Notes: generated by a model not told the origin, from the letters alone. A stretch of 64,000 bases of DNA from Pseudomonas arsenicoxydans (GCF_006438915.1 NZ_RCZE01000006.1:124001-188000); one strand, 5' to 3'. Counted from the stretch's first letter, positions 52,470 through 61,234 are shown. Numbers and translations are program-made.

Positions 52470-52889
52470 ATGGTTGCTCACCTGATTGAATTTGCCACTA
52501 ACCACTACATTCTTGTCGGTATCTTCGTCGTACTGCTGGCGGCGCTGATTGCCTATCAAATGCAGGGCGGCGGCCGTAGCCTGAGTACCGGTGAACTGAC
52601 CGGGCTGGTCAACAAGGACGCTGGCGTCGTGATCGACATCCGTTCGACCAAGGACTTCGCCGCCGGTCACATCGTTGGCGCGTTGAACATTCCTCACGAC
52701 AAACTGACTGCGCGCATCGGCGAACTGGAAAAGCACAAGGCCAAGACCATCATTCTGGTCGACGCCCTGGGCCAGACCGCCGGTACCCATGCCCGCGAAC
52801 TGATGAAATCCGGCTTCACCGCCGCCAAGCTCTCCGGTGGTATTTCCAGCTGGAAGGGCGACAATCTGCCGCTGGTCAAGGCGAAGTGA
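52470..52889 (+). CDS. Membrane-anchored rhodanese-like protein without catalytic Cys
   Basis: A 139-residue protein: one membrane segment (YILVGIFVVLLAALIAYQM) then a rhodanese domain with VVIDIRSTKDFAAGHIVGALNIPH and GGISSWKGDNLPLVK. The active-site loop reads ILVDALGQTAGTHAREL with no Cys, so sulfurtransfer activity is doubtful; E. coli YibN is similar. Two bases precede the glutaredoxin gene, and secB follows, the usual cluster. Confidence 0.9.
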   Translation: MVAHLIEFATNHYILVGIFVVLLAALIAYQMQGGGRSLSTGELTGLVNKDAGVVIDIRSTKDFAAGHIVGALNIPHDKLTARIGELEKHKAKTIILVDALGQTAGTHARELMKSGFTAAKLSGGISSWKGDNLPLVKAK

Positions 52890-52890
52890 T

Positions 52891-53145
52891 ATGAGCAACG
52901 TCGTCGTCTATTCCAGCGATTACTGCCCTTACTGTTCGCGAGCCAAGTACCTGCTTGAGAACAAAGGCGTGGCCTTCGAAGAGATCAAGGTCGATGGCAA
53001 GCCGCAGGTACGCGCCGCCATGGCTCAGAAAGCCGGACGTACGTCCGTGCCGCAGATCTGGATCGGCAGCACCCACGTGGGTGGTTGTGATGATTTGTTT
53101 GCCCTTGAGCGCGCCGGTAAGCTCGACGCCATGCTCAAGGCCTGA
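52891..53145 (+). CDS. grxC: Glutaredoxin 3
   Basis: An 84-residue dithiol glutaredoxin: [19 protein letters not shown] with the CPYC site, [19 protein letters not shown] with cis-Pro and GG motif. Reduces disulfides with glutathione. Starts two bases after the rhodanese stop codon and precedes secB. Confidence 0.96.
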   Translation: MSNVVVYSSDYCPYCSRAKYLLENKGVAFEEIKVDGKPQVRAAMAQKAGRTSVPQIWIGSTHVGGCDDLFALERAGKLDAMLKA

Positions 53146-53186
53146 ATACCTTCCCTATAAGACCCCAAGATCAGAAAGGATCTGAG

Positions 53187-53678
53187 ATGACTGACCAACA
53201 GAACACTGCAGCTAGCGAAGAAGAAACCGCACCGCAATTCTCCTTGCAGCGCATCTACGTACGTGACTTGTCCTTCGAAGCCCCGAAAAGCCCGGCGATT
53301 TTCCGCCAGCAGTGGGAGCCGAGCGTCGGTCTGGATCTGAACACCCGTCAAAAGGCTCTGGAAGGTGACTTCCACGAAGTCGTGCTGACCCTGTCGGTGA
53401 CCGTGAAGAACGGTGAAAACGGCGAAGTGGCATTCATCGCTGAAGTTCAACAGGCCGGGATCTTCCTGATCAAGAACCTGGACGACGCTTCGATGAGCCA
53501 CACCCTCGGCGCGTTCTGCCCGAACATCCTGTTCCCGTACGCTCGCGAAACCCTGGACAGCCTGGTCACCCGTGGCTCGTTCCCGGCCCTGATGCTGGCA
53601 CCGGTGAACTTCGACGCGCTGTACGCACAAGAACTGCAACGCATGCAGGCGGCTGGCGAAACCCCTACCGTTCAGTAA
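53187..53678 (+). CDS. secB: Protein-export chaperone SecB
   Basis: A 163-residue chaperone: [62 protein letters not shown] and [15 protein letters not shown] are family hallmarks. Delivers precursors to SecA. An RBS (AAAGGA) precedes the ATG. Third gene of rhodanese-grxC-secB. Confidence 0.97.
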   Translation: MTDQQNTAASEEETAPQFSLQRIYVRDLSFEAPKSPAIFRQQWEPSVGLDLNTRQKALEGDFHEVVLTLSVTVKNGENGEVAFIAEVQQAGIFLIKNLDDASMSHTLGAFCPNILFPYARETLDSLVTRGSFPALMLAPVNFDALYAQELQRMQAAGETPTVQ

Positions 53679-53707
53679 GCGGTCCTGAGCGTCGCAGCTA
53701 GTCCAAT

Positions 53708-53795
53708 GTGGGAGCGGGCTTGCTCGCGAAAGCGGTGTAACAGTCAACGAAAGTGTTGAATGTTATGGCCCCTTCGCGAGCAAGCCCGCTCCCAC
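53708..53795. repeat. REP doublet (REPIN), copy 4
   Basis: 88 bases, same arms with one variant base near the inner ends. Located between the convergent ends of secB and trmL. Confidence 0.92.
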
Positions 53796-53810
53796 ATTTG
53801 TTATGCGCTG

Positions 53811-54266
53811 TTATTTGAAACCGAGCTGACGCCAGCCTTCGTACACCGCGACAGCCACGGTATTCGACAGGTTCAGGCTGCGGCAGCCTTCACGCATCGG
53901 CAAGCGCAGACGTTGTTCGCCGGGCAGGGCGTCGAGCACTTCAGGCGGCAGGCCTCGGCTTTCCGGACCGAACAGGAACGCGTCACCCTCGGCGAAACTG
54001 GCGTCGTGGAACGGTCGCGAACCCTTGGTGGTGAAGGCGAACAACCGCGGATGGCCAAGGCTCTCCAGGCAGCTGGCGAGGTCGGCGTGGCGTTGCAGGG
54101 TGGCGTACTCGTGGTAGTCGAGGCCGGCCCGGCGCAGGCGCTTGTCGTCCATCTCGAAGCCCAGCGGCTCAATCAAATGCAGGTGGCAGCCACTGTTGGC
54201 GCACAGCCTGATAACGTTGCCGGTATTCGGCGGAATTTCTGGTTGAAAAAGGATGACGTGAAACAT
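53811..54266 (-). CDS. trmL: tRNA (cytidine/uridine-34-2'-O)-methyltransferase
   Basis: A 151-residue SPOUT methyltransferase: MFHVILFQPEIPPNTGNVIR, LHLIEPLGFEMDDKRLRRAGLDYHE, FLFGPESRGLP and MREGCRSLNLSNTVAVAVYE with the trefoil-knot residues. It methylates the wobble base of Leu tRNAs. The start codon ATG overlaps, on the opposite strand, the start codon of the next gene at a CATG. Confidence 0.96.
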   Translation of the reverse strand: MFHVILFQPEIPPNTGNVIRLCANSGCHLHLIEPLGFEMDDKRLRRAGLDYHEYATLQRHADLASCLESLGHPRLFAFTTKGSRPFHDASFAEGDAFLFGPESRGLPPEVLDALPGEQRLRLPMREGCRSLNLSNTVAVAVYEGWRQLGFK

Positions 54267-54705
54267 GCACGGCTCCGAAGATAAAGATGACGGGCATTCT
54301 ACGCCGCCAAAGGACCCCCGTTCGAAACTATTCCCGCGCGTGCTCGGTTCGTTGGCGATTGTCGGGATGATGGTGGGGCTGATGATTGGTCGCCTGACCG
54401 CGCCAGCCCCGACTGTCTTGCAGCAAGTGGAGGTCACCAGCGACGGCCTGGTCGTGTGGTTCAACAACGAACCCAAGAGCCACGGCGAGTTTGTCGACGG
54501 TAGCCTCGCGTTGTTGTTCGAGGCCGAAGGCAAGGCGCAGAAAGGTCAGCTCAGGCTCGACGATAAAAACGTCAACTGGCGAGTGCGTTTGAGTGATGGG
54601 GGGTTGTTGCTGTCGGTGGTGGCGGCCCGGCCGCTGCAAGGCGAATGGGCCGGTAGCGAGGTCGATGACCGCTGGCGGCTGGAGATCCATCTCCGGGAGC
54701 AATAA
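54265..54705 (+). CDS. Membrane-anchored protein of unknown function
   Basis: A 146-residue protein: charged N-terminus, one membrane segment (VLGSLAIVGMMVGLMIG), then a periplasmic beta-rich domain (VEVTSDGLVVWFNNEPKSHG, WRVRLSDGGLLLSVVAARPL, DRWRLEIHLREQ). Conserved beside trmL in Pseudomonas as I recall. RBS AAAGG is upstream. Its ATG overlaps the trmL start codon on the other strand. No family recognised. Confidence 0.88.
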   Translation: MHGSEDKDDGHSTPPKDPRSKLFPRVLGSLAIVGMMVGLMIGRLTAPAPTVLQQVEVTSDGLVVWFNNEPKSHGEFVDGSLALLFEAEGKAQKGQLRLDDKNVNWRVRLSDGGLLLSVVAARPLQGEWAGSEVDDRWRLEIHLREQ

Positions 54706-54915
54706 AAGAGGGAATCCCCGGCCTGCCTGTACCAAGGTTCCCAAAACGGCAGGGCTCACGCATTGCGTCGTGAGCCCGGTGTAAAGAAGGAACCCCTGAC
54801 CTGCCTGTATCAAGGGCCCCAAAACGGGGTGGGCTCGTCGCTTGTGCGGTGTGAGCCCGATGTAAAGAGGGGAATCCCCGGCCTGCCTGTACCAAGGTCC
54901 CCGAAACCGGGTAGT
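54704..54915. repeat. Tandem repeat, about 80-base unit, 2.7 copies
   Basis: Three imperfect copies begin near 54704, 54781 and 54861. Each contains GAATCCCCGGCCTGCCTGTA or a close variant and CAAGG-x-x-CCC-x-AAAC; copy 1 has a perfect 9-base-stem hairpin (GGGCTCACG/CGTGAGCCC, 54752-54777), conserved in copy 2 with changes. It follows the membrane-protein gene directly. Confidence 0.8.
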
Positions 54916-54995
54916 GAACTGAATCACTGATTGGACTATTGCAGGGGGCGTGCCAGTTTTTAACAAGTTGAAACAGAAAGCCGCGCTGAAACGTC

Positions 54996-55028
54996 GAAAG
55001 CCCCGTATTCAGGGGCTTTCGTGTTTTT
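54996..55028 (+). terminator. Terminator downstream of the 54265-54705 gene
   Basis: GAAAGCCCC-GTATTC-AGGGGCTTTC followed by GTGTTTTTTC. A 9-base stem with T run. Confidence 0.8.
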
Positions 55029-55131
55029 TCGATAGAGGTTCGATTGCGAATGCTGGCGGGTTTTTGTAGGTGCTTTTGTGCGCGATTGCGGTTCACGGTG
55101 CATTGCAGCGGTGCACTCTGGCCCTAAAAGC

Positions 55132-55214
55132 ATCGCGGGCAAGCCTTGCTCCTACAGGTGATATGCCATTTCAAAATTGGCGTATCACCTGTAGGAGCAA
55201 GGCTTGCCCGCGAT
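55132..55214. repeat. Second-type palindromic repeat element (GTAGGAGCAAGGCTTGCCCGCG family)
   Basis: 83 bases forming a nearly perfect palindrome: ATCGCGGGCAAGCCTTGCTC at one end and its complement at the other, with an inner stem AGGTGATA/TATCACCT. It is another Pseudomonas REP family, distinct from the four 88-base copies. It lies downstream of ntrC. Confidence 0.9.
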
Positions 55215-55238
55215 TGGATCTAGAGGTCAGCGAAGAAT

Positions 55239-56675
55239 TTAACCCTCTTCCCCCTCATCATCATCCCCACCATCAACCTTCATCCCCAATTCCTTGATCT
55301 TGCGCGTCAGGGTATTACGCCCCCAACCCAGCAAGACCGCAGCATCGCGGCGGCGGCCGGCGGTGTGTTTGAGGGCAGTCTCGATCATGATCCGCTCGAA
55401 AGCCGGCACGGCAGTGTCCAGCAGGCTCGACTGACCCCGCGCCAACGCCTGATCGGCCCACTGGCGCAGCGCTTGTTCCCAATTGGTCACGGGCGCCGAA
55501 TCCTGCGGCAGGCTCAGCAGCTCAGGCGGCAAGTCGCTGATGTGCACTTCGCGACCCGAAGCCATCACCGTGATCCAGCGGCAGGTGTTCTCCAGCTGAC
55601 GGACGTTGCCGCCCCACGGCAGGTTCTTCAGGTATTCCTCGGTTTCGCTTTTCAGCAGCTTCGGCTCGACCGCCAGTTCTTGCGCGGCGCGGCTGAGGAA
55701 GTGCTTGGCAAGGGTCGGGATGTCTTCGCGACGGTCCGACAGGCGCGGAATATGGATGCGGATCACGTTGAGGCGGTGGAACAGGTCCTCACGGAATTTC
55801 CCGGCGTGCACCAGGGTTTCCAGATTCTGGTGAGTGGCGGCGATGATTCGCACATCGACCTTCACCGGCACATGACCGCCAACGCGGTAGAACTCGCCGT
55901 CGGCCAGTACCCGCAGTAAGCGGGTTTGGGTGTCGGCCGGCATGTCGCCGATTTCATCGAGGAACAGCGTGCCGCCGTCCGCCTGTTCAAAGCGACCGCG
56001 ACGCAGGTTGGCCGCGCCGGTGAACGCGCCTTTTTCGTGGCCGAACAGCTCGGACTCCATCAAATCCTTTGGAATCGCCGCCATGTTCAGCGCGATGAAC
56101 GGCGAGGCCGCCCGTGGGCTGTGACGGTGCAGGGCGTGAGCCACCAGCTCTTTACCGGTCCCGGATTCGCCGTTGATCAGCACAGTGATGTTGGAATGGC
56201 TCAAGCGCCCGATGGCGCGAAACACTTCCTGCATCGCCGGTGCTTCACCGATGATTTCCGGGGTGCGGGTCAGGGCGACCGGGACTTCCAGACCTTGCTG
56301 TTCCTGAGCGTGCTGGTTGGCGCGTTTGACGAGGGAGACGGCTTCGTCGACATCGAACGGCTTGGGCAGGTATTCGAACGCGCCACCCTGATAGGACGCG
56401 ACAGCGCTGTCCAGATCAGAGTGAGCGGTCATGATGATGACCGGCAACCGTGGGTGCTGTTCGCGAATCCGCGCCAAAAGGTCCAGGCCGCTGGCACCCG
56501 GCATGCGGATGTCGGAGATGATCACGTCCGGCTGCTGGCGCGCCAGGCGGCTCATCACGCCATCGGCGCTGTCGAAGCTTTGCGTGGTCATGCCTTCCTG
56601 CTGCAAGGCTTTTTCCAGGACCCAACGGATAGAACGGTCGTCATCGACGATCCACACGGTTTCACTACGGCTCAT
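55239..56675 (-). CDS. ntrC: Nitrogen regulation response regulator NtrC
   Basis: A 478-residue sigma-54 activator. Receiver domain with phospho-Asp in DVIISDIRMPGASG; AAA+ domain with Walker A GESGTGKELVAHAL and the sigma-54 loop GAFTGAANLRRG; C-terminal Fis-type helix-turn-helix RRRDAAVLLGWGRNTLTRK. The acidic tail (GGDDDEGEEG) is short. ATG overlaps the ntrB stop. Confidence 0.97.
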   Translation of the reverse strand: MSRSETVWIVDDDRSIRWVLEKALQQEGMTTQSFDSADGVMSRLARQQPDVIISDIRMPGASGLDLLARIREQHPRLPVIIMTAHSDLDSAVASYQGGAFEYLPKPFDVDEAVSLVKRANQHAQEQQGLEVPVALTRTPEIIGEAPAMQEVFRAIGRLSHSNITVLINGESGTGKELVAHALHRHSPRAASPFIALNMAAIPKDLMESELFGHEKGAFTGAANLRRGRFEQADGGTLFLDEIGDMPADTQTRLLRVLADGEFYRVGGHVPVKVDVRIIAATHQNLETLVHAGKFREDLFHRLNVIRIHIPRLSDRREDIPTLAKHFLSRAAQELAVEPKLLKSETEEYLKNLPWGGNVRQLENTCRWITVMASGREVHISDLPPELLSLPQDSAPVTNWEQALRQWADQALARGQSSLLDTAVPAFERIMIETALKHTAGRRRDAAVLLGWGRNTLTRKIKELGMKVDGGDDDEGEEG

Positions 56676-57757
56676 GTCGATGTGGCTCCTTGTTCCAGTG
56701 GCAGAAAGATCGAGAAAGTGGTGTGGCCTGGGTGGCTGTCACATTCGATCAAGCCCTGGTGCTGGCTGATGATGTTCTGAGTAATGGCCAGGCCCAGCCC
56801 GGTACCGTCCGGACGACCGCTGACCATGGGAAAGAAGATGGTTTCCTGCAGTTCCGCAGGAATGCCCGGACCGTTGTCGATGATTTCGATCTTGGTCACC
56901 AGGCGATGGCGCACGTGGCCGATGGTGAACTGGCGCATGGCGCGGGTGCGCAGGCTGATGCGGCCCAGACGCAATTCGTTCTGGCTGCTGATGGCCTGCA
57001 TCGCGTTGCGCACGATGTTCAGAACTGCCTGAATCATTTGTTCACGGTCGATCAATACGTCCGGAATGCTAGGGTCGTAGTCGCGCACCAAGGTGATGCA
57101 ACCCTGGCTTTCCGCTTCCACCAGATGGCAGACGCGCTCCAGCACTTCGTGGACGTTGCACATGGCCAGCGACGGCAATTTGTTCGAGCCGAGCATGCGG
57201 TCAACGAGGTTTCGCAGGCGGTCGGCTTCTTCAATGATGACGTTGGTGTAATCGCGCAGGCTTTCTTCCGGCAGTTCGCGGGCAAGCAGTTGCGCGGCGC
57301 CGCGAATCCCGCCCAGCGGATTCTTGATTTCATGGGCGAGGCCGCGCACCAGCATTTTGCTGGTTTCCTGCTTCGACAACTGCGCCTCTTCCTTGGTGAT
57401 CCGCAGCAAGCGGTCCCGGGGATGGACTTCCAGCAACAGCATGGTGGCGCCGTTGGCCAGGATCGGCGTGACCGCGTAATCGACAGTCAGGGTCTGGCCG
57501 GTGAGGGCCGTGAGCATCGCTTCGCGTTTGGTGAACGGGTGCGCCTGTTCTACTGCCTGGCGCAGGGAATTCAGCGCTTCGGTGGATTCGGTGAACAACT
57601 CGCTGATGAACTGCCCATGACTGCGCTGGCCGCTAATGGCCAGCAGCATCTCCGCCGCCGGGTTCATGTACTCAAGGCGCAATTCGGCGTCGAGCAGGAT
57701 AGTGGCGGTGGTCAGGTTGTCGAGTAGCAAGCGGTGTAGTGCGTCGCTAATGGTCAT
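56672..57757 (-). CDS. ntrB: Nitrogen regulation sensor histidine kinase NtrB
   Basis: A 361-residue cytosolic kinase/phosphatase. PAS domain at residues 10-110 (LLDAELRLEYMNPAAEMLLA); phospho-His in RGLAHEIKNPLGGIRGAAQL; N box NIVRNAMQAI; G boxes IIDNGPGIP and GRPDGTGLGLAI. PII protein controls it in relatives. No membrane segment. Overlaps ntrC by 4 bases. Confidence 0.97.
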   Translation of the reverse strand: MTISDALHRLLLDNLTTATILLDAELRLEYMNPAAEMLLAISGQRSHGQFISELFTESTEALNSLRQAVEQAHPFTKREAMLTALTGQTLTVDYAVTPILANGATMLLLEVHPRDRLLRITKEEAQLSKQETSKMLVRGLAHEIKNPLGGIRGAAQLLARELPEESLRDYTNVIIEEADRLRNLVDRMLGSNKLPSLAMCNVHEVLERVCHLVEAESQGCITLVRDYDPSIPDVLIDREQMIQAVLNIVRNAMQAISSQNELRLGRISLRTRAMRQFTIGHVRHRLVTKIEIIDNGPGIPAELQETIFFPMVSGRPDGTGLGLAITQNIISQHQGLIECDSHPGHTTFSIFLPLEQGATST

Positions 57758-57814
57758 CAGGACCTCTTTTGGAGCGGAGCGTGCGCGAGAAACAAGCGCT
57801 GATGCGGGGAAAAT

Positions 57815-57828
57815 GCAAAAACCAAACC
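57815..57828 (-). promoter_or_regulatory. Sigma-54 type -24/-12 element upstream of ntrB
   Basis: On the minus strand TGGTTTGGTTTTTGCA with exact GG-N10-GC spacing, about 60 bases upstream of the ntrB ATG. The -12 half is perfect, the -24 half weak. Confidence 0.45.
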
Positions 57829-57956
57829 AAGGCTCCGAAAAGAAGCAATTAAGGCCTGAAACGGGCGTTTAACGCTCGTTTGCGTGGCGTTCTGCCAGCT
57901 TTCTCGGGTACTTTCGAACCAAAATGGGTTGCGATGTGGGTACGGTGCACCCTATC

Positions 57957-57971
57957 GCACCAATATAGTGC
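57957..57971. promoter_or_regulatory. NtrC-type binding site upstream of ntrBC
   Basis: GCACCAATATAGTGC, an almost perfect dyad equal to the known NtrC recognition pattern GCAC-N7-GTGC. A partly overlapping GGTGCACC lies just before it. It is about 130 bases upstream of the -24 element, a typical enhancer distance. This is the 230-base gap between ntrB and the DUF4124 gene. Confidence 0.65.
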
Positions 57972-57987
57972 GCAAACCTGAACGGCG

Positions 57988-58608
57988 TTAGAACAAACGT
58001 AGGAAGGGATTTTTTTCTTCTACCGGTTTGTCTTCGAGGGGACATTCCGGGCGCTGGCCGTAGTCGGCGAGGGTGCAGGGTTTGACCCGGCGCTGTTGCG
58101 CGAGTGAGGTGCGCAGCATGTGGAACGGCTGATTGGCCGTGCGTTCGACGGTGCGGCCTTGTTCGTCGAGGATTTCCACGGACAGGTTGTGGCTGCCGCG
58201 ATCGATATTGGCCAGGGGGAAAACCGGGCTCAGACCGGGTTCGGCGGTGGGCTGGCCGTCGAGCAGCAGGCGGTAGCGATGATCCGGTTGCAGGCCGGGT
58301 TCATTGGTGACGCTGACGATAATTTCGCCGGCATTGCTGCGGATCGTCGCGTCTGGCTCCGGTACCAGTATGCGCAGCAAGTCGTAGTGAAACAGCGGTT
58401 GCTCTTCGGGCGGGTTCGCGGCGATCAGCGGTTTCACAGTGGCGGGCTGGGCTGTCATGCGGTTGCTGGTCGCCAGCGGTACGCGTTTGGCGTTGCCGTG
58501 TTGTGGCTGGTCGGTGAAGGCGCGATTGCCTTGGGCGTCGACATAGGTGAACACCTCGGCATTGGCTGGGAAGGCGATCAAGCAGGCGATCAGTAGCCCA
58601 ATCTTCAT
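57988..58608 (-). CDS. DUF4124-domain secreted protein (paralogue 1)
   Basis: A 206-residue exported protein: signal MKIGLLIACLIAFPANA, then the DUF4124 segment EVFTYVDAQGNRAFTDQPQH. The rest has a beta-sandwich (PGLQPDHRYRLLLDGQPTA, IDRGSHNLSVEILDEQGRTV). Function unknown. It is paralogous to the next gene and coupled to it by a 4-base overlap. Confidence 0.9.
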   Translation of the reverse strand: MKIGLLIACLIAFPANAEVFTYVDAQGNRAFTDQPQHGNAKRVPLATSNRMTAQPATVKPLIAANPPEEQPLFHYDLLRILVPEPDATIRSNAGEIIVSVTNEPGLQPDHRYRLLLDGQPTAEPGLSPVFPLANIDRGSHNLSVEILDEQGRTVERTANQPFHMLRTSLAQQRRVKPCTLADYGQRPECPLEDKPVEEKNPFLRLF

Positions 58609-59114
58609 GGCTTGTGCACACGTTGCACCGTGAACGTCACGGTCGGACTTTGCTGAAGGATCTCCTCGCCATTGATTACCTGCACCGCCAGGCTGTGTTC
58701 GCCACGGTCGATGTTCACCAGTTGCAGGATCGGCACATTGCTCGATTGCCCATACGGTTGGTCGTCCAGCAGCAGTCGCAACAGATGCGGCGCTTGCAAG
58801 CGGGGCTTGATCAGGACGCTGACGGTGAACGTGCCGTTATTGGCGCGCAGGGCCTCATCGGTGGGCAGGCCTGTCAGTTGCAGCACCTCGTAGGCGTTAC
58901 CGGGCGGCTCATTGCGGGTGTTGCCGGTCGGGGCAGCGAGAGGAGCTTGGGGTTCCACGCTGTTGAGTGGCGGCAGCTCAACCGGTTGGGCCCTGACGCC
59001 ATCGGGCGGTTGATTGCTGTAGGCGATATTGCCGTCGGCGTCGGTGTATTTGTAGATTTGGGCCGTCACGGGATAAGCGAAGAACAGCAGCAAAAGCATT
59101 AAAAGTGGCCGCAT
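58605..59114 (-). CDS. DUF4124-domain secreted protein (paralogue 2)
   Basis: A 169-residue exported protein. Start MRPLLMLLLLFFAYPVTAQ chosen as signal peptide; longer frame rejected. The DUF4124 segment is IYKYTDADGNIAYSNQPPDG, and LVNIDRGEHSLAVQVING matches the paralogue. Stands between glnA and ntrBC, a position conserved in Pseudomonas as I recall. Function unknown. Confidence 0.9.
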   Translation of the reverse strand: MRPLLMLLLLFFAYPVTAQIYKYTDADGNIAYSNQPPDGVRAQPVELPPLNSVEPQAPLAAPTGNTRNEPPGNAYEVLQLTGLPTDEALRANNGTFTVSVLIKPRLQAPHLLRLLLDDQPYGQSSNVPILQLVNIDRGEHSLAVQVINGEEILQQSPTVTFTVQRVHKP

Positions 59115-59139
59115 GCAGACTCCCTGTGAGCAGCAGGAA

Positions 59140-59547
59140 TTACTCCGACAGTGGAATACCTTCGCTGCCAGCATAGAACACAATAAGTTCTACCGGTTCA
59201 TCACCGGTGACCCCGCGATGGACGACGTCGACCATTTCCGCCACGGCTTCACCTTGTTTGACGCGCCTGGTCTGGCCGTTGTCTTTACTCTCGATCAGCA
59301 GTTCGCCAGACAGGACATAGCCTGTGTTGGGAATGGCGTGGGTGTGCCAAGGCAGTTGGGTGTTGGCCGGTATCTTGAGTCTGAGCACCGTCAACTCGGG
59401 CGCCGCATCCGGGTAGCTAACGTAAGGTGAGTTGTCCCACGACTGGCTGCTTTGAAGCAGGACTTTTCGTTCGATTTGCGTGGGTGCGATGGTTGTGGTG
59501 CAGCTTTGAAGGGAAAGGGCGCAGAGAGCGAGCGTAAGGGTTTTCAT
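59140..59547 (-). CDS. Cupin-domain lipoprotein
   Basis: A 135-residue protein: lipoprotein signal with LSLQSC at the lipobox, then a cupin barrel. Metal-binding motif 1 LPWHTHAIPNTGYVLSGELLI and motif 2 region AEMVDVVHRGVTGDEP are clear. Metal and substrate unknown. Located between the DUF4124 pair and glnA, same strand. Confidence 0.88.
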   Translation of the reverse strand: MKTLTLALCALSLQSCTTTIAPTQIERKVLLQSSQSWDNSPYVSYPDAAPELTVLRLKIPANTQLPWHTHAIPNTGYVLSGELLIESKDNGQTRRVKQGEAVAEMVDVVHRGVTGDEPVELIVFYAGSEGIPLSE

Positions 59548-59667
59548 CGATCCATCCTTTGAGTTCAGGCAGAGGACAGGCTACGAGTCTTTCAAAGCGG
59601 TTGATGCAGGACGATGCTGTGCGCGCCCGGGGAGATGGCGAATTTCATTGTGGGAAATTGCCCCAAT

Positions 59668-59692
59668 AAAAAAGGCCTCCCGAAGGAGGCCT
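59668..59692 (-). terminator. Terminator of glnA
   Basis: On the minus strand AGGCCTCC-TTCG-GGAGGCCT then TTTTTAT; a perfect 8-base stem with a UUCG-type tetraloop, about 35 bases after the glnA stop. Confidence 0.9.
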
Positions 59693-59727
59693 CTTATTGT
59701 CACGCCGCGTGCCGCAGCGCTACCGGA

Positions 59728-61134
59728 TCAGCAGCTGTAGTACAGCTCATATTCCAGTGGGTGTACGAAGGTACGTACCTTGATTTCTTCTTCGCTTTTC
59801 AGAGCGATGTAAGCGTCGATGAAGTCGTCGGAGAACACGCCGCCTTTGGTCAGGAACGCACGACCCTTGTCCAGCTCTTCCAGGGCTTCTTTCAGGCTGC
59901 CGCAAACTTGTGGGATCTCTTTCGCCTCTTCAGGCGGCAGGTCGTACAGGTTTTTGTCAGCTGCGTCGCCAGGGTGAATCTTGTTCTGGATGCCGTCCAG
60001 GCCAGCCATTACCAGGGCTGCGAAGGCCAGGTACGGGTTAGCTGCTGGATCCGGGAAGCGGGCTTCGATACGGCGAGCGCGAGGGCTGGACACGTAAGGA
60101 ATACGGATCGAAGCGGAACGGTTGCGAGCCGAGTAGGCCAGCATTACTGGAGCTTCGAAACCTGGGACCAGACGCTTGTAGGAGTTGGTCGACGGGTTGG
60201 TGAAGCCGTTCAGTGCCTTACCGTGCTTGATGATGCCGCCGATGAAGTACAGGGCGGTGTCGGACAGGCCGGCATAGCCTTCGCCAGCGAAGGTGTTCTT
60301 GCCATCTTTGGCGATGGACAGGTGAACGTGCATACCCGAACCGTTGTCGCCGTACAGAGGCTTAGGCATGAAGGTCGCGGTGCGGCCGTAAGCCACAGCT
60401 ACGTTGTGCACGCAGTACTTCAGGGTCTGAACTTCGTCAGCCTTGGCGACCAGGGTGTTGAACTTCACACCGATTTCGTTCTGGCCGGCAGTCGCCACTT
60501 CGTGGTGGTGAACTTCGATGACCAGACCCATCTCTTCCATGGCGTTGCACATGGAGGTACGGATTTCGTGGTCGTGGTCGAACGGAGGAACCGGGAAGTA
60601 ACCGCCTTTGATACCTGGACGGTGGCCGTGGTTGCCGCCTTCGATGTCCTGGTCGGACATCCACGAACCTTGTTCGGAGAAGATTTTGAACATCGAGCCG
60701 GAGATGTCCGACTTGAATTTAACCTGGTCGAAGATGAAGAACTCAGGCTCTGGACCTACGAATACGGTGTCGCCGATACCGGTCGACTTCAGGTATTCCT
60801 CGGCACGCTTGGCGATCGCACGTGGGTCGCGGTCGTAGCCTTGCATGGTCGAAGGCTCGATGACGTCGCACACGATGATCAGCGTTGGGTCTTCGGTGAA
60901 CGGGTCGAGAACGGCAGTGCTGTCGTCCGGCAGCAGGATCATGTCGGAGGCTTCGATGCCTTTCCAGCCAGCGATGGAGGAGCCGTCGAACATTTTGCCT
61001 TCTTCGAAGAAAGCGTCATCCAGCGCGTCGCGAGCCGGCATGGTCACGTGGTGCTGAGTGCCTTTGGTGTCCGTGAAGCGCAGATCAATCCACTTGACGT
61101 CATGATCTTTGATGAGTTGAACCGACTTCGACAT
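59728..61134 (-). CDS. glnA: Glutamine synthetase type I
   Basis: A 468-residue GSI-beta enzyme. Segments [53 protein letters not shown] and [10 protein letters not shown] form the active site; the adenylylation Tyr is in [14 protein letters not shown]. Strong RBS GGAGG. A sigma-54 element and NtrC-type sites lie upstream, and the terminator behind suggests a single-gene unit. Confidence 0.98.
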   Translation of the reverse strand: MSKSVQLIKDHDVKWIDLRFTDTKGTQHHVTMPARDALDDAFFEEGKMFDGSSIAGWKGIEASDMILLPDDSTAVLDPFTEDPTLIIVCDVIEPSTMQGYDRDPRAIAKRAEEYLKSTGIGDTVFVGPEPEFFIFDQVKFKSDISGSMFKIFSEQGSWMSDQDIEGGNHGHRPGIKGGYFPVPPFDHDHEIRTSMCNAMEEMGLVIEVHHHEVATAGQNEIGVKFNTLVAKADEVQTLKYCVHNVAVAYGRTATFMPKPLYGDNGSGMHVHLSIAKDGKNTFAGEGYAGLSDTALYFIGGIIKHGKALNGFTNPSTNSYKRLVPGFEAPVMLAYSARNRSASIRIPYVSSPRARRIEARFPDPAANPYLAFAALVMAGLDGIQNKIHPGDAADKNLYDLPPEEAKEIPQVCGSLKEALEELDKGRAFLTKGGVFSDDFIDAYIALKSEEEIKVRTFVHPLEYELYYSC

Positions 61135-61234
61135 AGTGTCCTCCGGGTGGCTTCGGGCTTAAGTAATGGATGCCCTTAGAATGTGGGTGATGCCGGCGCG
61201 AATACTCTGCCAAGGCAACCTGCCTCACAAGGGA

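Noticed and set aside
54704..54915. Possible CRISPR array
   Set aside because: Unit length near 80 bases, degenerate copies and no regular spacer; no cas genes.
54328..55096. Minus-strand frames with repeated GTLVQAGRGFPSLHRAH-like peptides
   Set aside because: They read through the tandem DNA repeats; the repeat peptides differ by frame and there is no RBS. The repeat itself is reported.
59614..61179. 521-residue plus-strand frame opposite glnA
   Set aside because: Antisense shadow of a highly conserved gene.
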